From Haliclona indistincta (taxonomy: Eukaryota; Porifera; Demospongiae; Haplosclerida; Chalinidae), in NCBI GenBank assembly GCA_964017065.1, contig OZ024791.1, positions 7,634,384-7,698,383 on the forward strand: DNA of 64,000 bases, given 5' to 3'. Under the pieces are notes generated by a model that saw nothing but the letters and a program-made list of their open reading frames with translations, was not told the DNA's origin and did no database searches. This document shows, in pieces, positions 1 through 12,085 of this stretch (within the stretch, counting starts at the first letter, position 1; each line of letters starts with the position of its first letter). The position numbers and the translations under genes are program-made.

Positions 1-2683
1 AGTGTGATTCTAGCACACGGCAGTTGGTTGATCATCAAGTGGGCATGACTAACTGCACTCGTCATTGACAACAAGCCCGCACGTTGTGCAAGTTGATTTT
101 GCGTATTTAATGCGCAGAAACAGAGGCTAGAATTGCTGTCCGCACTTGGAGGGTTAAGCATCACTTTAAGGACGTTTGTCGAAAAGGTTTGTGACACAAA
201 ACCATGAAACATTGCTCATTATTGTTTTCTTGGAACACATCACCATTGTGTGGCGATGTGGTGCATTAATGCAGCATGGACGGATTAATTATTGGTTATT
301 TTAGTAGTTAATATAATTACCATTCAATATTTTCACGAGGTTAACCACACGTGAATTATTGACCACTAAGCAAAGCTTCCCTCTCTATTTATTACAGCAT
401 TGGGAACCAATACTCCTAGCACGACACAAGAGACAGAAAGTGAACTATTCCAATAGAGTGTTTTAAAACACAACCAACTTGTGTGAATTGGTGAAATGAA
501 CAGGTGACACCCACTGGATCCTCATGTTGCACCTCAGAGCATTTCATTCGATTTTCCAAAGCACAAACAAGCTATAATAACAATAGCATAACAGCACTAT
601 GTGTGCACACACTGGGCCTGTGATCACACACAAGTGCCTTTCCCGTGCCAGATTGAGCAACTCTCCAAATGAACAACAGTTGATGATAGGTATATTTTAA
701 CACACACACAGCAGAACACTTCAATCTAAAACTAACACCATTTATATAACACAGAAACACTGTCATTTAACATGCACAGATTGCAGTACTTGACGTAGTT
801 GTATTGGTTGGCTGACTACAGGCATGTACATGAGTAAACACAGCATGTGGAATACTAGGAACTGTTGTACCTCCTGTAGAGACAGCCACTATGCCTCCAC
901 TAGCATGCTCAGGACATTTGGTCTTTTAGACATCTACACATTAACAAAGGCAGTATATTCGATCAGAAGAAGTCTTTACAAAAAATACTTAAATAGAGAG
1001 AGTACTATAGCAGGGCATTGTGAATTCATTAACAGGTGTGAACATTCAATTCCTAATGTTTCCTTGAGTGTTAGCACTCCATAAAGCACCTAGCTTGTTA
1101 CCTCCTATTTCCTACAGTCACTATCAGGTGTCTGGTGTGACCTACAAGTGCAAAACACCATCTTGACACGATCAGAGTGGACAAAGGCAGCAATTTCCTT
1201 GTTCAAAGTGTCAGACAAATACCACCACAACAGACATTATACATCCACAAAAACAAAAAGACACTGAGCACTGAAAGGACAACCTACTTGAGATAATTCA
1301 ATTCTACCATCTAATGACTGTATCTACAATTGGATTCAAAAATCCTCAAATTGAATATGATACTAATTTCACCAATAATCCCACACAATGTGTTCAATAG
1401 GTCCTTGAGCAGAGTGACTCAAGCCAATTCGATGTATCTTTTGGAACGAATTTCCTCCCCAAAATGATACCTCGATTCTCCTAATCCAAAACAAATCGGC
1501 AGTTATATCGAAAACTACAGTCCCTCAGGATTGTAACAGCTAGCTTAATGCTGGCAACAGCTGCTCTATGCTGATTATAAAAAAAGCTTTAGAGAAAACA
1601 CAGTTCGATCAAGCAAGGGACAAATTAATGTGTATGTGTGTACGCTTTCGAATATCAACAATTCATACGCACATTGTGTATTGATTTGAAATAGAGGAAT
1701 TTAACGCCACAAACAGTTGACGTGTGCTCAACAACCAACGTAATCAAACAGTAGTTTATCCAACCACACAATCACAAATACTGAACTGACAAAACTGTGA
1801 ACACCACACTACTACTACAGTAGACTACAACTGGACACTGCACTGTTCAATTGCCGTACTAAAGAAACAATGAGTGCTTATATTAGCCAATAATACCTAG
1901 GTACCTTAAGCCTGTATATTGCTATAAGGTTGTATCCCATACTAAATGCCGTTATAAGCTTATATCTTATACTATAGGGTGCTATAAGCTTGTATCTCAT
2001 ACTAAATGCCGTTATAAGCTTATCTGTGGTTGCTACAAGTCTTTGGTGTGCATCTTTCTATCTAAAATTACATTAGCACTATCTGCTGCATGTAATTTGA
2101 AAAGGGCCTATCCAGAAGATATCGTGATAACATTATTACAGAACCAATTAAAACAAGTCTTCGATTGATTCTACAAGCCTAGACACTAGAACAAATCAAA
2201 GATTTCAGCTACTTAGTGAAACCTCTCACTAGTAACCAAAACCAAGCGGAGACCCCTAAACACAGTAACCACCACAAGAAACACCCACTATCTCCAGGCG
2301 GAGTGCAAAACAGCAAACTAATACAAAGGACAACAAATATTGCATAAGCTACAAACTGCCTGCTTGCATGATTTATTACTCAAAAACCCTGATTTAGTCA
2401 ATCTTGTAAGCATAACACACTAACACACAATAATCCCCTGACACCAATTATAACCAGGCTCCCAATTCTATTACTGAGAGCTTCAAACATAAACTGTCAC
2501 ACAGACATAGTTTTGAACTCTGCCTAGCAGCGTTAGCCATATTTTCATTCGTTAGCAAATTTTAGGGCAAATCCCTTCAACTAACAAAACAAACCTCAAT
2601 AACAATAAACATTGGTTAATTGAAAGTTATTACATTGTAGGCACTTTTGGGACTTTCGTGTTAACTTTATGTTAGAAACTCAC
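1..2683. other. Long stretch without recognisable genes
   Basis: I find no convincing coding exon here on either strand; the open frames present are short and resemble no family I know. If the small exon at 2684-2723 (-) is real, most of this stretch would be its first intron or would hold short exons I could not detect. The only structured element I noticed is the tandem repeat at 1921-2034. Confidence 0.5.
1921..2034. repeat. Tandem repeat of about 30 bases in alternating pairs (60-base higher-order unit)
   Basis: Four consecutive ~30-base units share the core 'tataagct' and a 'tatcycatacta' segment. Units 1 and 3 (1921 and 1981) are nearly identical to each other, and units 2 and 4 (1951 and 2011) likewise, giving a 60-base higher-order period with nearly two copies. 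Confidence 0.75.
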
Positions 2684-2723
2684 CGATGATGTTCGGGACG
2701 TACAGCAGGACGGCCAGTGCCAT
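2684..2723 (-). CDS. Possible first coding exon of phosphatidylinositol synthase (CDIPT)
   Basis: On the minus strand an ATG opens a 13-codon exon reading MALAVLLYVPNII followed by one G and a GTGAG donor, so the split codon would be Gly. The run V-P-N-I-I-G is the hallmark start of CDP-diacylglycerol-inositol 3-phosphatidyltransferase, the ER enzyme that makes phosphatidylinositol, whose N-terminus is a short hydrophobic stretch followed by VPNLIGY in animals. An in-frame stop lies upstream, so this ATG is the only start available. I could not find the next exon, which should begin with Tyr-x-Arg; it may lie beyond the left edge of the window. The identification rests on about eight residues only. 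It would be head to head with the T-box gene. Confidence 0.4.
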
Positions 2724-3426
2724 GACGAAGAACGTGACCGGCTTGGTGGACAAGCTTAAGCAGTTCCAGGGCGAAAGATCGACGGCGCTAGTTTACAAAT
2801 CCCTCCATATTAATTCGCGCTAATGTCGTCATTTAGAGGATCACGTGACCCACAGAATGGCACAAATGACGTCAAACCACTTGATAAGCGTATTCACGGC
2901 TCTACTTATGTACACGACATAAAAATATTTTGAAGGAAGTAGCTCATAATACATAATGTAAATAAAACAGCCACTACTTATAAAAGCAACCAGTCACAGT
3001 CTCCAGCCACCTGAGCGAGAATTTTTCTCAAGTTACACACACCGAGTGTTTTATCTCGCTATCGCAAAACCAACACCTGTACTGCTGATCTGCTAGCAGC
3101 CAGCCAGCGACACTGCATATCGTCTACGTCTATCGTCGTCGACTCGCCCCAAAAAGGTACACACACCACACCATTGTATCCAGCATGTACCAGCAGCATT
3201 GCATTGTACGCTACCACGTACAATGCAAGCATGCAAGGTCGCCCGAACAAGCATCCAGCTTGTTTGCTTGTATACAGCTGCGTGCACATGGCGCCATCCC
3301 AATTGCTCAATCGAACAATACTAATGGTGCACTTGCTGTTTTAGCATAACAACTGTCTACAGCATGCAATTGCAGTCAAAAAAATTGCTATGTTTAATTG
3401 TCAATCTTTCCCAATGTGCAGCAAAC
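2724..3426. promoter_or_regulatory. Intergenic region between the divergent PI-synthase-like exon and the T-box gene
   Basis: About 700 bases between two divergent starts. It carries a CACGTG E-box near 2843 and a TGACGTCA-like site near 2868. A probable 3' splice site (pyrimidine tract ending in GCAG at 3418-3421) just before the T-box ATG suggests an intron in the 5' UTR. No core promoter was identified with confidence. Confidence 0.4.
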
Positions 3427-6400
3427 ATGATGGCTTCTATATTAAGTTCATCCAGTCCACCACAGCCCAAGCATATGCTAAGAGAAGATGATGAAGAGCC
3501 TGAAGAAGAACTAGAAGAAATTGAGCAGAGAATATTTCCAGTGAATGCAGAAAGCAGCTCAATCTGTGCATCACTTGAGACCAAGACTCTTTGGAAGCGA
3601 TTCGATGAGTTGGGTACTGAGATGATTGTCACAAGACGAGGAAGGTAAATAGAATTATTTTGTAAAAGTGTGTAATGATTGCCTCTGCACATTCCTGCAT
3701 GTTTGCATAAAGCCTGAGAAATTGGCTGCATGACAAATGCATGTAACCACTTTATTATGCATAGATTATTGTTACTATGTAACCCAATGGGCTACAACAA
3801 TTGACACCTTAGTCTCTTATCATCCCAGCTGCTAAACCAGATGATACAGTGTTTGGGTTTCCACAGACTATTAGCCCGAGGTGTTGACCTGTTAACAGTA
3901 CCTGTCAATAGAATAATGTCAATTTTCACCTCGCATTGCCTTCCTTCAAATCTGTTGTCACCATTCAAGGAAGCCTGTATTGCCATAACATTCATCAAGG
4001 AAAGCTTGAGCATGCTTTATTATTAGCAAACAGGTCACAGTATCCTCGCAATTAGTTTAGTGTGAAGTGTATTCCTTCCTGCATTGCACTGCAGCAATGC
4101 ATGTTTATGGAAATTTATCTAGCGTAAGACTGCAGGCTTCATGTTGAGCATCAAAAGGGCAACTGACTTTGTTAACAGCTTAGTACTTTCCCTTGTGAGC
4201 ATTACAAATACATGTGCCATTTGCACCAGAGAGAACAGGTGACAATGTATTGACAAACTGGGCCTACACTCAATAGAATTGCGATACTCCTTTATTCTCA
4301 GAATTGTAATCATTGCTCCCCTTGAGAGATACAACCTGATGTTTGCGCTGCAGTACAACAGCTAACAGTAGTGTAACTCTTGTGGAATGCATGTGTCACA
4401 CTCGCATAAAGATGTGACTGTTATTATAACTATGGGTTAGAGTGATTGGTTATTTTTGATATGGCTTGCAGCCTGTTATGGTTTAAATGCGCAGCCTTTT
4501 TGGTACAGCCTTTTTGGTGACCTCAGTGCAACGAGTCATAAATATTGTCTTTGTCATGGAGTTAGTCATCTTCACAAGAGTGGAAGCCAGGAAGCAAGGC
4601 CACTCACTTAGATGACAATAGTACAAATGACATCACCAAAGTTGTTGCATTCCAATATTACACTTCCTCTTGATTTTCCAAGAAGTTGTGGGTGGGTCTG
4701 CAATAGGTTTCTTAATTCACCAGGAAAGCTGGCATCACTAACCGATTTACATAGCTAGCTATTGTCCTCCCATATCTATTATTGCCAGACATTGGAATAG
4801 GGCAACTTTCAGATCCTTCTATTATTACTATCATGAGAGTCGTGTTACATAATCTAATGACTGACTGATGCCTTGGCTATTTCAGTTGCTAGAGTTTCAA
4901 CAATAACACTTGGTATAATATGGCTGCCCCATATAATATAATCCAATATGTAGACACATTCCAATTATGATTTCCTATTCACACTCTCTAATAATGCTTA
5001 GCGCTATACTGATTTGAAATACCATTCCTCTTGCAGGCGCATGTTTCCTCCACTTAAAGTTGGACTGCACGGTCTAAAGCCCAATGCATCTTACATCCTG
5101 TTGATGGATCTTGTACCAGTGGACAAATATCGCTACAAATACCAAAACTCGAGTTGGGTCAAGTGCTTTGAGGAGGCCTGCTCTCCAACTCGTCTGTACG
5201 TGCACCCTGAGTCCCCTGCTCCTGGCTCTTACTGGATGGACCACATTGTGTCCTTTTACAAACTGAAGCTTACGAACAATCAACTTGACAAGCAAGGACA
5301 TGTAAGTAGCTAATGATATCTGATGCAGTATTTGTATTTCACCATCACAAACACTTCAGTTTACTTTCAGTAATCATCATCACTTCCTTTTTTGTTGATT
5401 TATCTACAGATCATTGTTAACAGTATGCATCGCTATCAACCTAGACTACATGTGGTAGAGTCAAGTGACATACAGAATCTCAACTGGGAGAACTTCAATA
5501 CGATTATATTTCCAGGAACACAGTTCACAACTGTCACCGCTTATCAAAATGACAAGGTAATTTCACTATTTAACACTTTTCATTTCACCACTTATTTCAA
5601 AATTGCATTGTGCAATGGAAATCATATGTCTGTACCATTTTCCAGATAACACAGCTAAAAATCGAAAACAACCCGTTTGCTAAAGGATTTAGACATCCAA
5701 TGTCTCGTCACAGGATGCGTACCAACAAGTAAGTGTAACATTCATATTCAAGCAAAAACAGCCAAATTCATTGTTCTGTTTTTATTACAGCTACAATCCA
5801 AGATCAAACAGTGAGTCTGGTTCAGAGGATCGCGATGTTCCACTGTGTGCTAATCCAGTAGTTTCCCTGGCTGAGCACCACAGAGGTGAGAACAAACACA
5901 GCGTCCAGCTGAATCAGTGCACACACAATAGTTTGCTTTGTCTAAAACAGTTGGTATCAGATGTGGCGGCACTCTTAGCAATGCTTGTTATCGAGCTTCG
6001 GCATACCGATTGCATGACTTATTTCAACATACTCACGCACGCCCAGCCCATAGATTAAAGTAATTATCATAATTGTGGCATGTGAGTGCTCGTAAGTGTC
6101 TCAGCATCCATTAAGGATCTCATTTTTCAAATGATGAGTCACTAACCGTGAATTGACATCAAATGCAGCTGTCTGCCTTGAAAGCATAACTACATTTCAA
6201 CATTGAGCCCATAGATTATCAAAGTTTTTGGGTGTGTGAATGTGCATAAGCCCTAGCAACTAGGTCAACCTCATCAAATAATTATCATAGAAAGGTCACT
6301 ATCTATGATACACTACACTTGTTCATTATCATCTTTCTCTATTTTCTGTGCAGTTCTCAAGAGACCTTCCGATGGTAGTGATGATGAAATTCCAACTAAA

Positions 6401-7273
6401 CACATGCACGTTGCAAGCATTGGCGATGAAGGCATCATTCAAGTCCAGGAAAACCCAGCTCTCAGAAAAGGTCCCCCCCACCTAAACGGATCAGTCCCCA
6501 TGTACATAATGTACACCAACCCACTCACTTCATCGCCACAAACAGCTACCTCAGTTATTCAGAATAGAGGGTCCCCTATTACTATGATTTCGAGTAAACC
6601 TCCTACCTCTTCAAATGGGCCTGTGCCTGTAATGCACATAGCCAACCCAAATGGATATTCAGCCATATCATCCGTCAGACCTGAAGTGATTCAGACTCCC
6701 ATCAGCAGGATCTATCGCAGCAGTCCAACAGTGTTTGCACAGGAAAGATCTAGTCTAACTTCAAGCGAAAGCAGCAGCTCGTCTGAAAATGACTCCGACT
6801 CAGAGATGTCTACTCACTCACCAGTACTGTCAAGTCCTCCGCCATTGCTGAGGAAAGAAATGGTCACCTCACCTACTGTGTCCTCCACTAAACCAATGAT
6901 CATTCAAAATGGACCAATCAGCATCGCCAAGGCTTCTTCTACTTCATCAAGCCCTGCATTGAGTGTAGCTGCAATGGAAGCCATTCCTCAACAAAGCTTC
7001 ATTATTCAAGCAGCCCCCTCAGGCCTGGTAAACAACCTTGGACAAACAAAGTTCTTGCTGCCGATGATGCCTCAAGGCAAGGGATCAACAATGATTCAAC
7101 CAAACGGACAAATTATATTTTCTGATCAACAGCAACAACAGTTACCACTAATGCAGACAGCAGTACCAATATTTCAGATGGGCGGACAATTTTCAGCAGT
7201 TCAACCAATGCAACTCGTTGCACTTACCGGACCTGGACCTCATGTTATCCAAAATAATCCACTTAGCTCATGA
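3427..7273 (+). CDS. T-box transcription factor
   Basis: Six exons join in frame: 3427-3644, 5037-5301, 5410-5556, 5646-5728, 5791-5885 and 6354-7273, giving about 575 residues. The T-box DNA-binding domain spans roughly residues 55-238 and keeps diagnostic runs such as LWKRFDELGTEM, RRMFPPLKV, YILLMDLVP, KLTNNQLD, NSMHRYQPR, VTAYQNDKITQLKI and NPFAKGFR. The N-terminus has an acidic Asp/Glu stretch. The long last exon is rich in Ser, Pro, Gln and Asn, as expected of a regulatory or activation tail. I chose the ATG at 3427 because an in-frame ATG at 3364 lies upstream of a likely 3' splice site; if that site is unused the protein gains 21 residues. The subfamily (Tbx2/3/4/5, Tbx1/15/20 or a sponge-specific class) cannot be settled by eye. 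It acts in the nucleus on T-site DNA in developmental patterning. Intron 1 (3645-5036) shows nothing I recognise. Confidence 0.95.
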
Positions 7274-7602
7274 TACTGAATTTTCTTTACTTTGTACAGT
7301 TGAAACCACTTTTCATTTGTGTGTTGTTTGTGTCTTTTTTTACATCAAAACACCAATAATCTCAGGTATTATTATTATTTTCACCCAAAACCTTATTGTA
7401 CTGAACTTTGAATTTCTCTTTCTCGTGATAAAATTTAGTTCCCGCGCGCGTGTGACCCCGCCGCGAAATACAAAATTAATGTTGCAGCTGGAAGCCAAAC
7501 ATGACCGCAGCAGCAAGTGAACAACTCCATGGATTTTAATTTGTACACCACGTGTGAGCTGAGAAGGTGTAAGCTTAGCACTGAGAAGAAAGCTCTCGAA
7601 TT
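7274..7602. other. Short spacer between T-box and CNTD1-like genes
   Basis: About 330 bases, T-rich just after the T-box stop, becoming more GC-rich near 7440-7465 (GCGCGCG and CCGCCGCG). The GC-rich patch is probably the promoter of the downstream cyclin-like gene; no specific site is claimed. Confidence 0.4.
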
Positions 7603-8583
7603 ATGGAAGGCAGAAGCAGTACACCACCAGCAGTAGCAGCCGCCAGTGATGCCGAGGAGGTGTTCGGTTCTCCTCCAGAGCCAATGTTCAACGACTCTCG
7701 TCGAGGCATCAATGCAGAGCTGCTGCAAGAGTCACTCCAGTCGTTGACAAGTGCAAATAGCGACGCCATAGCAGCTCATGATACAGACTGCAGTGTTGAC
7801 TCCTTCAGAAATGGTAATGCAGTAGCCTTCATCTTCAGCTTGTGCAGACATTATGGACTCCCTGACGACGTTAGATACCGCTCTGTGGAGCTGTTTCACA
7901 GGTTCATGTACCAACACGTAGTGGAGGTCTACGAACACGTGCAAACAACAAAAGACAAAGAAAGCCCTATCAGCTGGGAAGCAGTCGAGGAACGCCTCAA
8001 GTACCAGGTGACCCTCAGAGCACTCACATGTGTGCAACTGTCTAGCAAAATGAGCCTCCACTACAAGATAGTGGGTGTTGCTAAAGCCAAGTCCTTCATG
8101 ACCCGCTGTGGGTATCGCTTTGCTGCAGCTAGTCTTGTCCATTCAGAGATAAGAGTCCTCAGAACACTGGAATACTGTGTGAGTGGACCGACTCCACTTG
8201 ACTATGTTGAGCTACTGATAGAGATTGTGGGAAAGATTGATACTGTACCAGTGAAACAGCTTCATGGTGTGTCTCTCAAGGTGCTGGACACCTTTTACTA
8301 CTGCCGTGAAGAAATCACTAATAGAATATCAAAGCTGTCTTTGCCGTTTGATCCCTACCAGCCTCCTGTTGTCAATGGAGATAGCCTCAAGACCGCTGCA
8401 CTAGGAATGAACTACATGATGTCTGCAGCCTCTGTGGTAGGGGCAGCAGCGTTTGTACTCTGTCCTGCTAACAGCGACTACATTGTGGATTTGGTAACCT
8501 CAAAAATACCTTCAATACCAAAGAAAGACATATTAGACCTCTCAACTCTACTCATCGAACAAATCATGATAGATCCAGTGTAA
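7603..8583 (+). CDS. CNTD1: Cyclin N-terminal domain-containing protein 1 (CNTD1)-like
   Basis: A single open frame of 326 residues with no introns, close to the ~330 residues of vertebrate CNTD1. The central part matches my memory of that family well: a helix with LTCVQLSSKMS, then a stretch ending LRTLEYCVSGPTPLDYVE, which corresponds to the LxSLNFRINLPTPLAYVE region of the vertebrate protein. That region is the cyclin-box fold. CNTD1 works in the nucleus of meiotic cells, where it helps mature recombination intermediates into crossovers. The first ~70 residues are Ala/Ser-rich and unlike the family. The start is the first ATG after an upstream stop, and the gene begins 330 bases after the T-box stop on the same strand. 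A different atypical cyclin is the main alternative. Confidence 0.75.
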   Translation: MEGRSSTPPAVAAASDAEEVFGSPPEPMFNDSRRGINAELLQESLQSLTSANSDAIAAHDTDCSVDSFRNGNAVAFIFSLCRHYGLPDDVRYRSVELFHRFMYQHVVEVYEHVQTTKDKESPISWEAVEERLKYQVTLRALTCVQLSSKMSLHYKIVGVAKAKSFMTRCGYRFAAASLVHSEIRVLRTLEYCVSGPTPLDYVELLIEIVGKIDTVPVKQLHGVSLKVLDTFYYCREEITNRISKLSLPFDPYQPPVVNGDSLKTAALGMNYMMSAASVVGAAAFVLCPANSDYIVDLVTSKIPSIPKKDILDLSTLLIEQIMIDPV

Positions 8584-8639
8584 CAGCCCCATAGCTAACT
8601 ATGTATCTACATCAATATCCATGTTCTCTTCTCAATGTT

Positions 8640-8800
8640 TTACCCTTCATGCTCTCTCTCTCTCTCTCTCTTGACCTCTTATACTTATTTTTTAAACATC
8701 AATAATAAATTAAAATTCATAGAGACCAAATTGAACAAAATTACAGTCGTCATTTTGACTAAGATAACGTACACACAGCTAACACATAAGTATGTTAAAA
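8640..8800. other. Spacer with (CT)n run between convergent genes
   Basis: The CNTD1-like gene and the receptor gene converge here. A short CT dinucleotide run lies at about 8653-8672, and AATAAA-like signals (AATAATAAATTAAA near 8700) are plausible polyadenylation sites. No coding potential was recognised. Confidence 0.4.
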
Positions 8801-8807
8801 AAAATAA

Positions 8808-11780
8808 TCATGTATCATGTCTGGATACATTGAGTAGACCAGCTCCCGCAATCTTGTCAACATTATCGTGTTCATTATGTAACCTTCTCCTGCCCTTTCG
8901 TAGATACCGTATCCTTGTAACTGGCAGGCTAATAGCTTTGCGGAACTCTTTTCTAGACCAGCCGTACACCAATGCATTGAGAATGCCTTGTAGAGGTGAC
9001 ACAAAAGCCTGCATTGTATAAGGTATTGTAGTCATAGAACAATGCTTGTAATACAAAAATAATGGAGCTACAGTAACATTCAGTTGTAACTCATGATTTT
9101 TTTACAAGCGTATGCAGACAGATGATGAAGTGAATCAAATAGTGCAGGGGACACCAGCCTTGTGCAGAGTTTAGCTATGCTAGTGTACCAGGCAGCATAT
9201 TGGCTACTCTTTCAACAATTATTTAGACCACACGAACAGATAAATTATTGGTTTTGTCAATCGTAGCAACAGAATGATTGTAGATAGGCTGAAATTTGTA
9301 ACGTACCTGGAAAAAGAACACGAACAGATCTGGATGATCCTGTAAACTGGAGCGGGAGACACTTGACCAAACCAGTATTGCCGCTAGGAAGGCTATCGTA
9401 GGAAGACAAGTCAAGATGTGCAGGTGGTAATTGGGTTGGCTTACTTGGAAAACCACACAATAAAAATATGAATATAAATGCAGAAGCTCTTATCATCAAT
9501 TTCTTAATGATCTTCTTTGAATTAGAATCGATTTGTTGACCTAAGGTATAGAGATGACATAATGATCAAAACTTTCTGAGCTATGGTTTCAGATTTTTTT
9601 GTGTGAAAGTTTTGTCCATGGACTTATACAATACGACAAAGTTCAATAGACGGCTTGTGAAGTTTGTAATGAAGAAAGTGCACAACAGAAACATTTCTGA
9701 AACCATCTGCAAATACGCTATTATAACAGCAGATGCGATATGCTCCTTTATTCTATCAAAAGTAAGATGTTACCACCTCAAAGCAAAACGTAGAAGAGAG
9801 AGGAGAGACAAAATGAAATAAATCACCTTGTTGTAATTTCAGCACCTTCCAAGCCAGTAAGAGAGTGACCACATACATTAGCTGTAGTCAGAAAAAAATA
9901 CTAGTGACAAAAATTCTCTCTAAATGATTTTCAAACTGACGATAATGACGACTGATGAAACCAGATAGAACGCTCCGACAAAGCCAGAGATAATGACAGC
10001 TAGTTCGTTCAGTTCATCTTCACGAATCTAGCATATTCAAAATTTTTATAAACGACAGATATTTAGCTCAGCACAGAAAAGCTTACACTATTCTCCGGTC
10101 TAGTATTGAAAAAATCTACAGTGCACCTGTGGAAAATTAAGTAAAATATCACCAAGGGTCACTAGAAATAAGAGTGCATACCAACAAGAATTCTTAGCTA
10201 CATCTTCAAGACTTGCTTTTGTCTCCGTGACCGGTATGACAAGTAAAAGTGGAAATATCCTACAGAGGGGATATCTTTATGAGTCTCCTGACATTGCACT
10301 GTAAAAAGGCCTGGTTCACATCAGTATTTCGCCGCCATACATTTGCTTTTAGCTCCGCAAAATTGAAAATAACAGCGTGTGACAATGTGCACCAGGCTTT
10401 GCTCTGGCGGACTCAGGCTTTATCATGTTGCTATACTTACCAACAAAACAGGTACATTATACCAGTGAGCAAGTGTTTAGTCCAGGTGGTATTCTTGACA
10501 TCCTGCAGTGAATGAAGCATCAATAACAGGAGCAAAATAGACAATTTATTTTTAAGATGTCTCGATTTGCTAACAGTTGCACTTCTTACCAATGACTGTC
10601 TTCCCTTGTTTCGATACAGCTCTTTCATTTTCAGTAGAGCATGCGCAGCGTACACTACCGTCAGTAGATAGGTTATGATTGTCAGAATCTGAAGATATCA
10701 AAGAGAGAGAGAGTCTATTGTGTACATTCAAATTTGGTGCAATGGATAAACAACCGGTGTGCTCAATAGCAACATAGCTTGATTAGACAATGATCATACA
10801 CACACATGATATTTTGTTTTTGTACACAACAGTCACTGAACATGTGATGCACTGAGGTCACATTTAACCTGCCTGACTATGAATGAAATATAGAAGCAAA
10901 TGTACAAGTGGAGGTCATTGTGTGACTGACTTACTGTGGTGGAGACAGCTAATACATAGCAGAGGCCTTGGGATTCAGGCTGGTCAGTCACATGTAACCA
11001 TAACGACCCACCAAACAACCAAGTACAAGAAAGAATAAAGTCACCGACAGCAAGAACAAATAAAGGATGAACCTGGAGAAAGAAAGAGGGAGTGAGCGAG
11101 AAGAGAGAGAGAAGAGAGAAGGAGGTAAAAGGTGATAACATGCTGTTACATACTTCAGAGCTGCTTAGTTTTCCAGTAACGAAGACAGTCACGATGATAG
11201 AACTTGATCCTACAATGCTATAAGATGCAATAATGATTTGAATTCTTGTTACCAGTACAGCACCCTACAGTGGAACCTCTCCCTAAGGCGGACACCATTG
11301 GGACCAACAAAAATCTTCCATTATAGAGGTGTCCTCTGGTCAGGGGTTTATTATGTGGGTTATATTTGGGATTCAGTAAGTGTCCATTATAGAGGGATGA
11401 GGGGTGCCCTCTAAGGGGGGTTCCACTGTATTGACAAGTGTGTGTCAGTTTGTTTATGCTGTTGAAAGTTGCTTGTAGTCTCTTGCTTTGACAGCTTGTG
11501 TTACCAGTTATATTTACCTTAAAATAGACATTAGTATTCTGATGATAGATATTGCATATGCCTGGAGAGAATGAGGAGAAAGAGTATCTTACACATGCTG
11601 TTCAAGCAACAATGTATGAGACAGTATATAACAGCATAGGTATATCAGACCAGGTGCTAGGGCATACACTGATCGTTACTGTGCGAGACATTCGCTCACA
11701 TATTGGATGTCTTCACCATACAGTGTTCTGTTACAGTCAATATCATCATCATCAAACAATATGGAAGTAGGCAAGCTCAT
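8808..11780 (-). CDS. Seven-transmembrane receptor, cAMP-receptor/GPR157/TMEM116-like
   Basis: Thirteen small exons join in phase on the minus strand: 11780-11700, 11561-11518, 11217-11154, 11072-10935, 10688-10590, 10502-10441, 10259-10182, 10126-10087, 10027-9941, 9881-9827, 9540-9445, 9392-9307 and 9008-8808, giving about 376 residues. Seven hydrophobic segments appear in order: AISIIRILMSIL; HPLFVLAVGDFILS; ILTIITYLLTVVYA; GIMYLFCWIFPLLLVIP; a fifth spanning AVIISGFVGAFYLV to LMYVVTLLLAW; IRASAFIFIFLLCGFP; and a seventh containing SPLQGILNALVYGW. The Q-G-x-x-N-A-L-V-Y-G end of helix 7 followed by a basic tail is typical of the cAMP-receptor-like group. The short N-terminus is acidic with an N-R-T glycosylation site and no signal peptide. 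A 3' splice site precedes the ATG, so the 5' UTR is probably split. It is a plasma membrane receptor of unknown ligand, head to head with RFC5. Confidence 0.78.
11268..11428. mobile_element. 161-base TA-flanked MITE with pogo/Tigger-like ends
   Basis: The element lies in the second intron of the receptor gene. Its ends are inverted repeats beginning CAGTGGAACC, imperfectly matched for about 28 bases, and it is flanked by TA on both sides, the target duplication expected of Tc1/mariner/pogo elements. The interior carries two copies of 'ccattatagagg'-like sequence and has no coding capacity, so it is non-autonomous. Confidence 0.8.
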
Positions 11781-12085
11781 CTTGAACACTGAGGTGAAAT
11801 TTAGAAGACGATATGAGAGTATGAGAGCAGAGGGAGGAAGAAGTTTGAGGCTCAGACAAAAAACCATGATACATTTGCACTTACCCAGGTCCAAATGAGC
11901 TTTGCAGAGGTTGGATCAAGCAACAGTGCCAGCCACACCACACACGATCTGAAGACTAGCTCTACTGCGCTGTTAAATTAATAATTTTATTATTATAACC
12001 AGTCATGAATTCGATTACAATGACCGTGTGACTGTCGCGTGAGCAAGTTTATTATCGCGGGAGGTTGGGCGGGTTTACAGGCAGC
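11781..12085. promoter_or_regulatory. Bidirectional promoter region, receptor gene / RFC5
   Basis: About 300 bases separate the two divergent starts. The part next to RFC5 is GC-rich (CGCGGGAGG, GGGCGGG near 12056-12074), like a housekeeping promoter. A GGTAAGTG donor on the minus strand near 11885 suits a non-coding first exon of the receptor gene. Confidence 0.5.

Noticed and set aside
824..1084. Plus-strand frame of 86 residues
   Set aside because: No homology, no splice or start context, and composition like the surrounding non-coding DNA.
3364..3426. Upstream in-frame ATG of the T-box gene
   Set aside because: The stretch ends in a pyrimidine tract plus GCAG, typical of a 3' splice site, and the 21 residues look unlike T-box N-termini. 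Kept as an alternative start.
9603..9821. Basic plus-strand frame of 72 residues
   Set aside because: It lies in an intron of the receptor gene and resembles no known protein.
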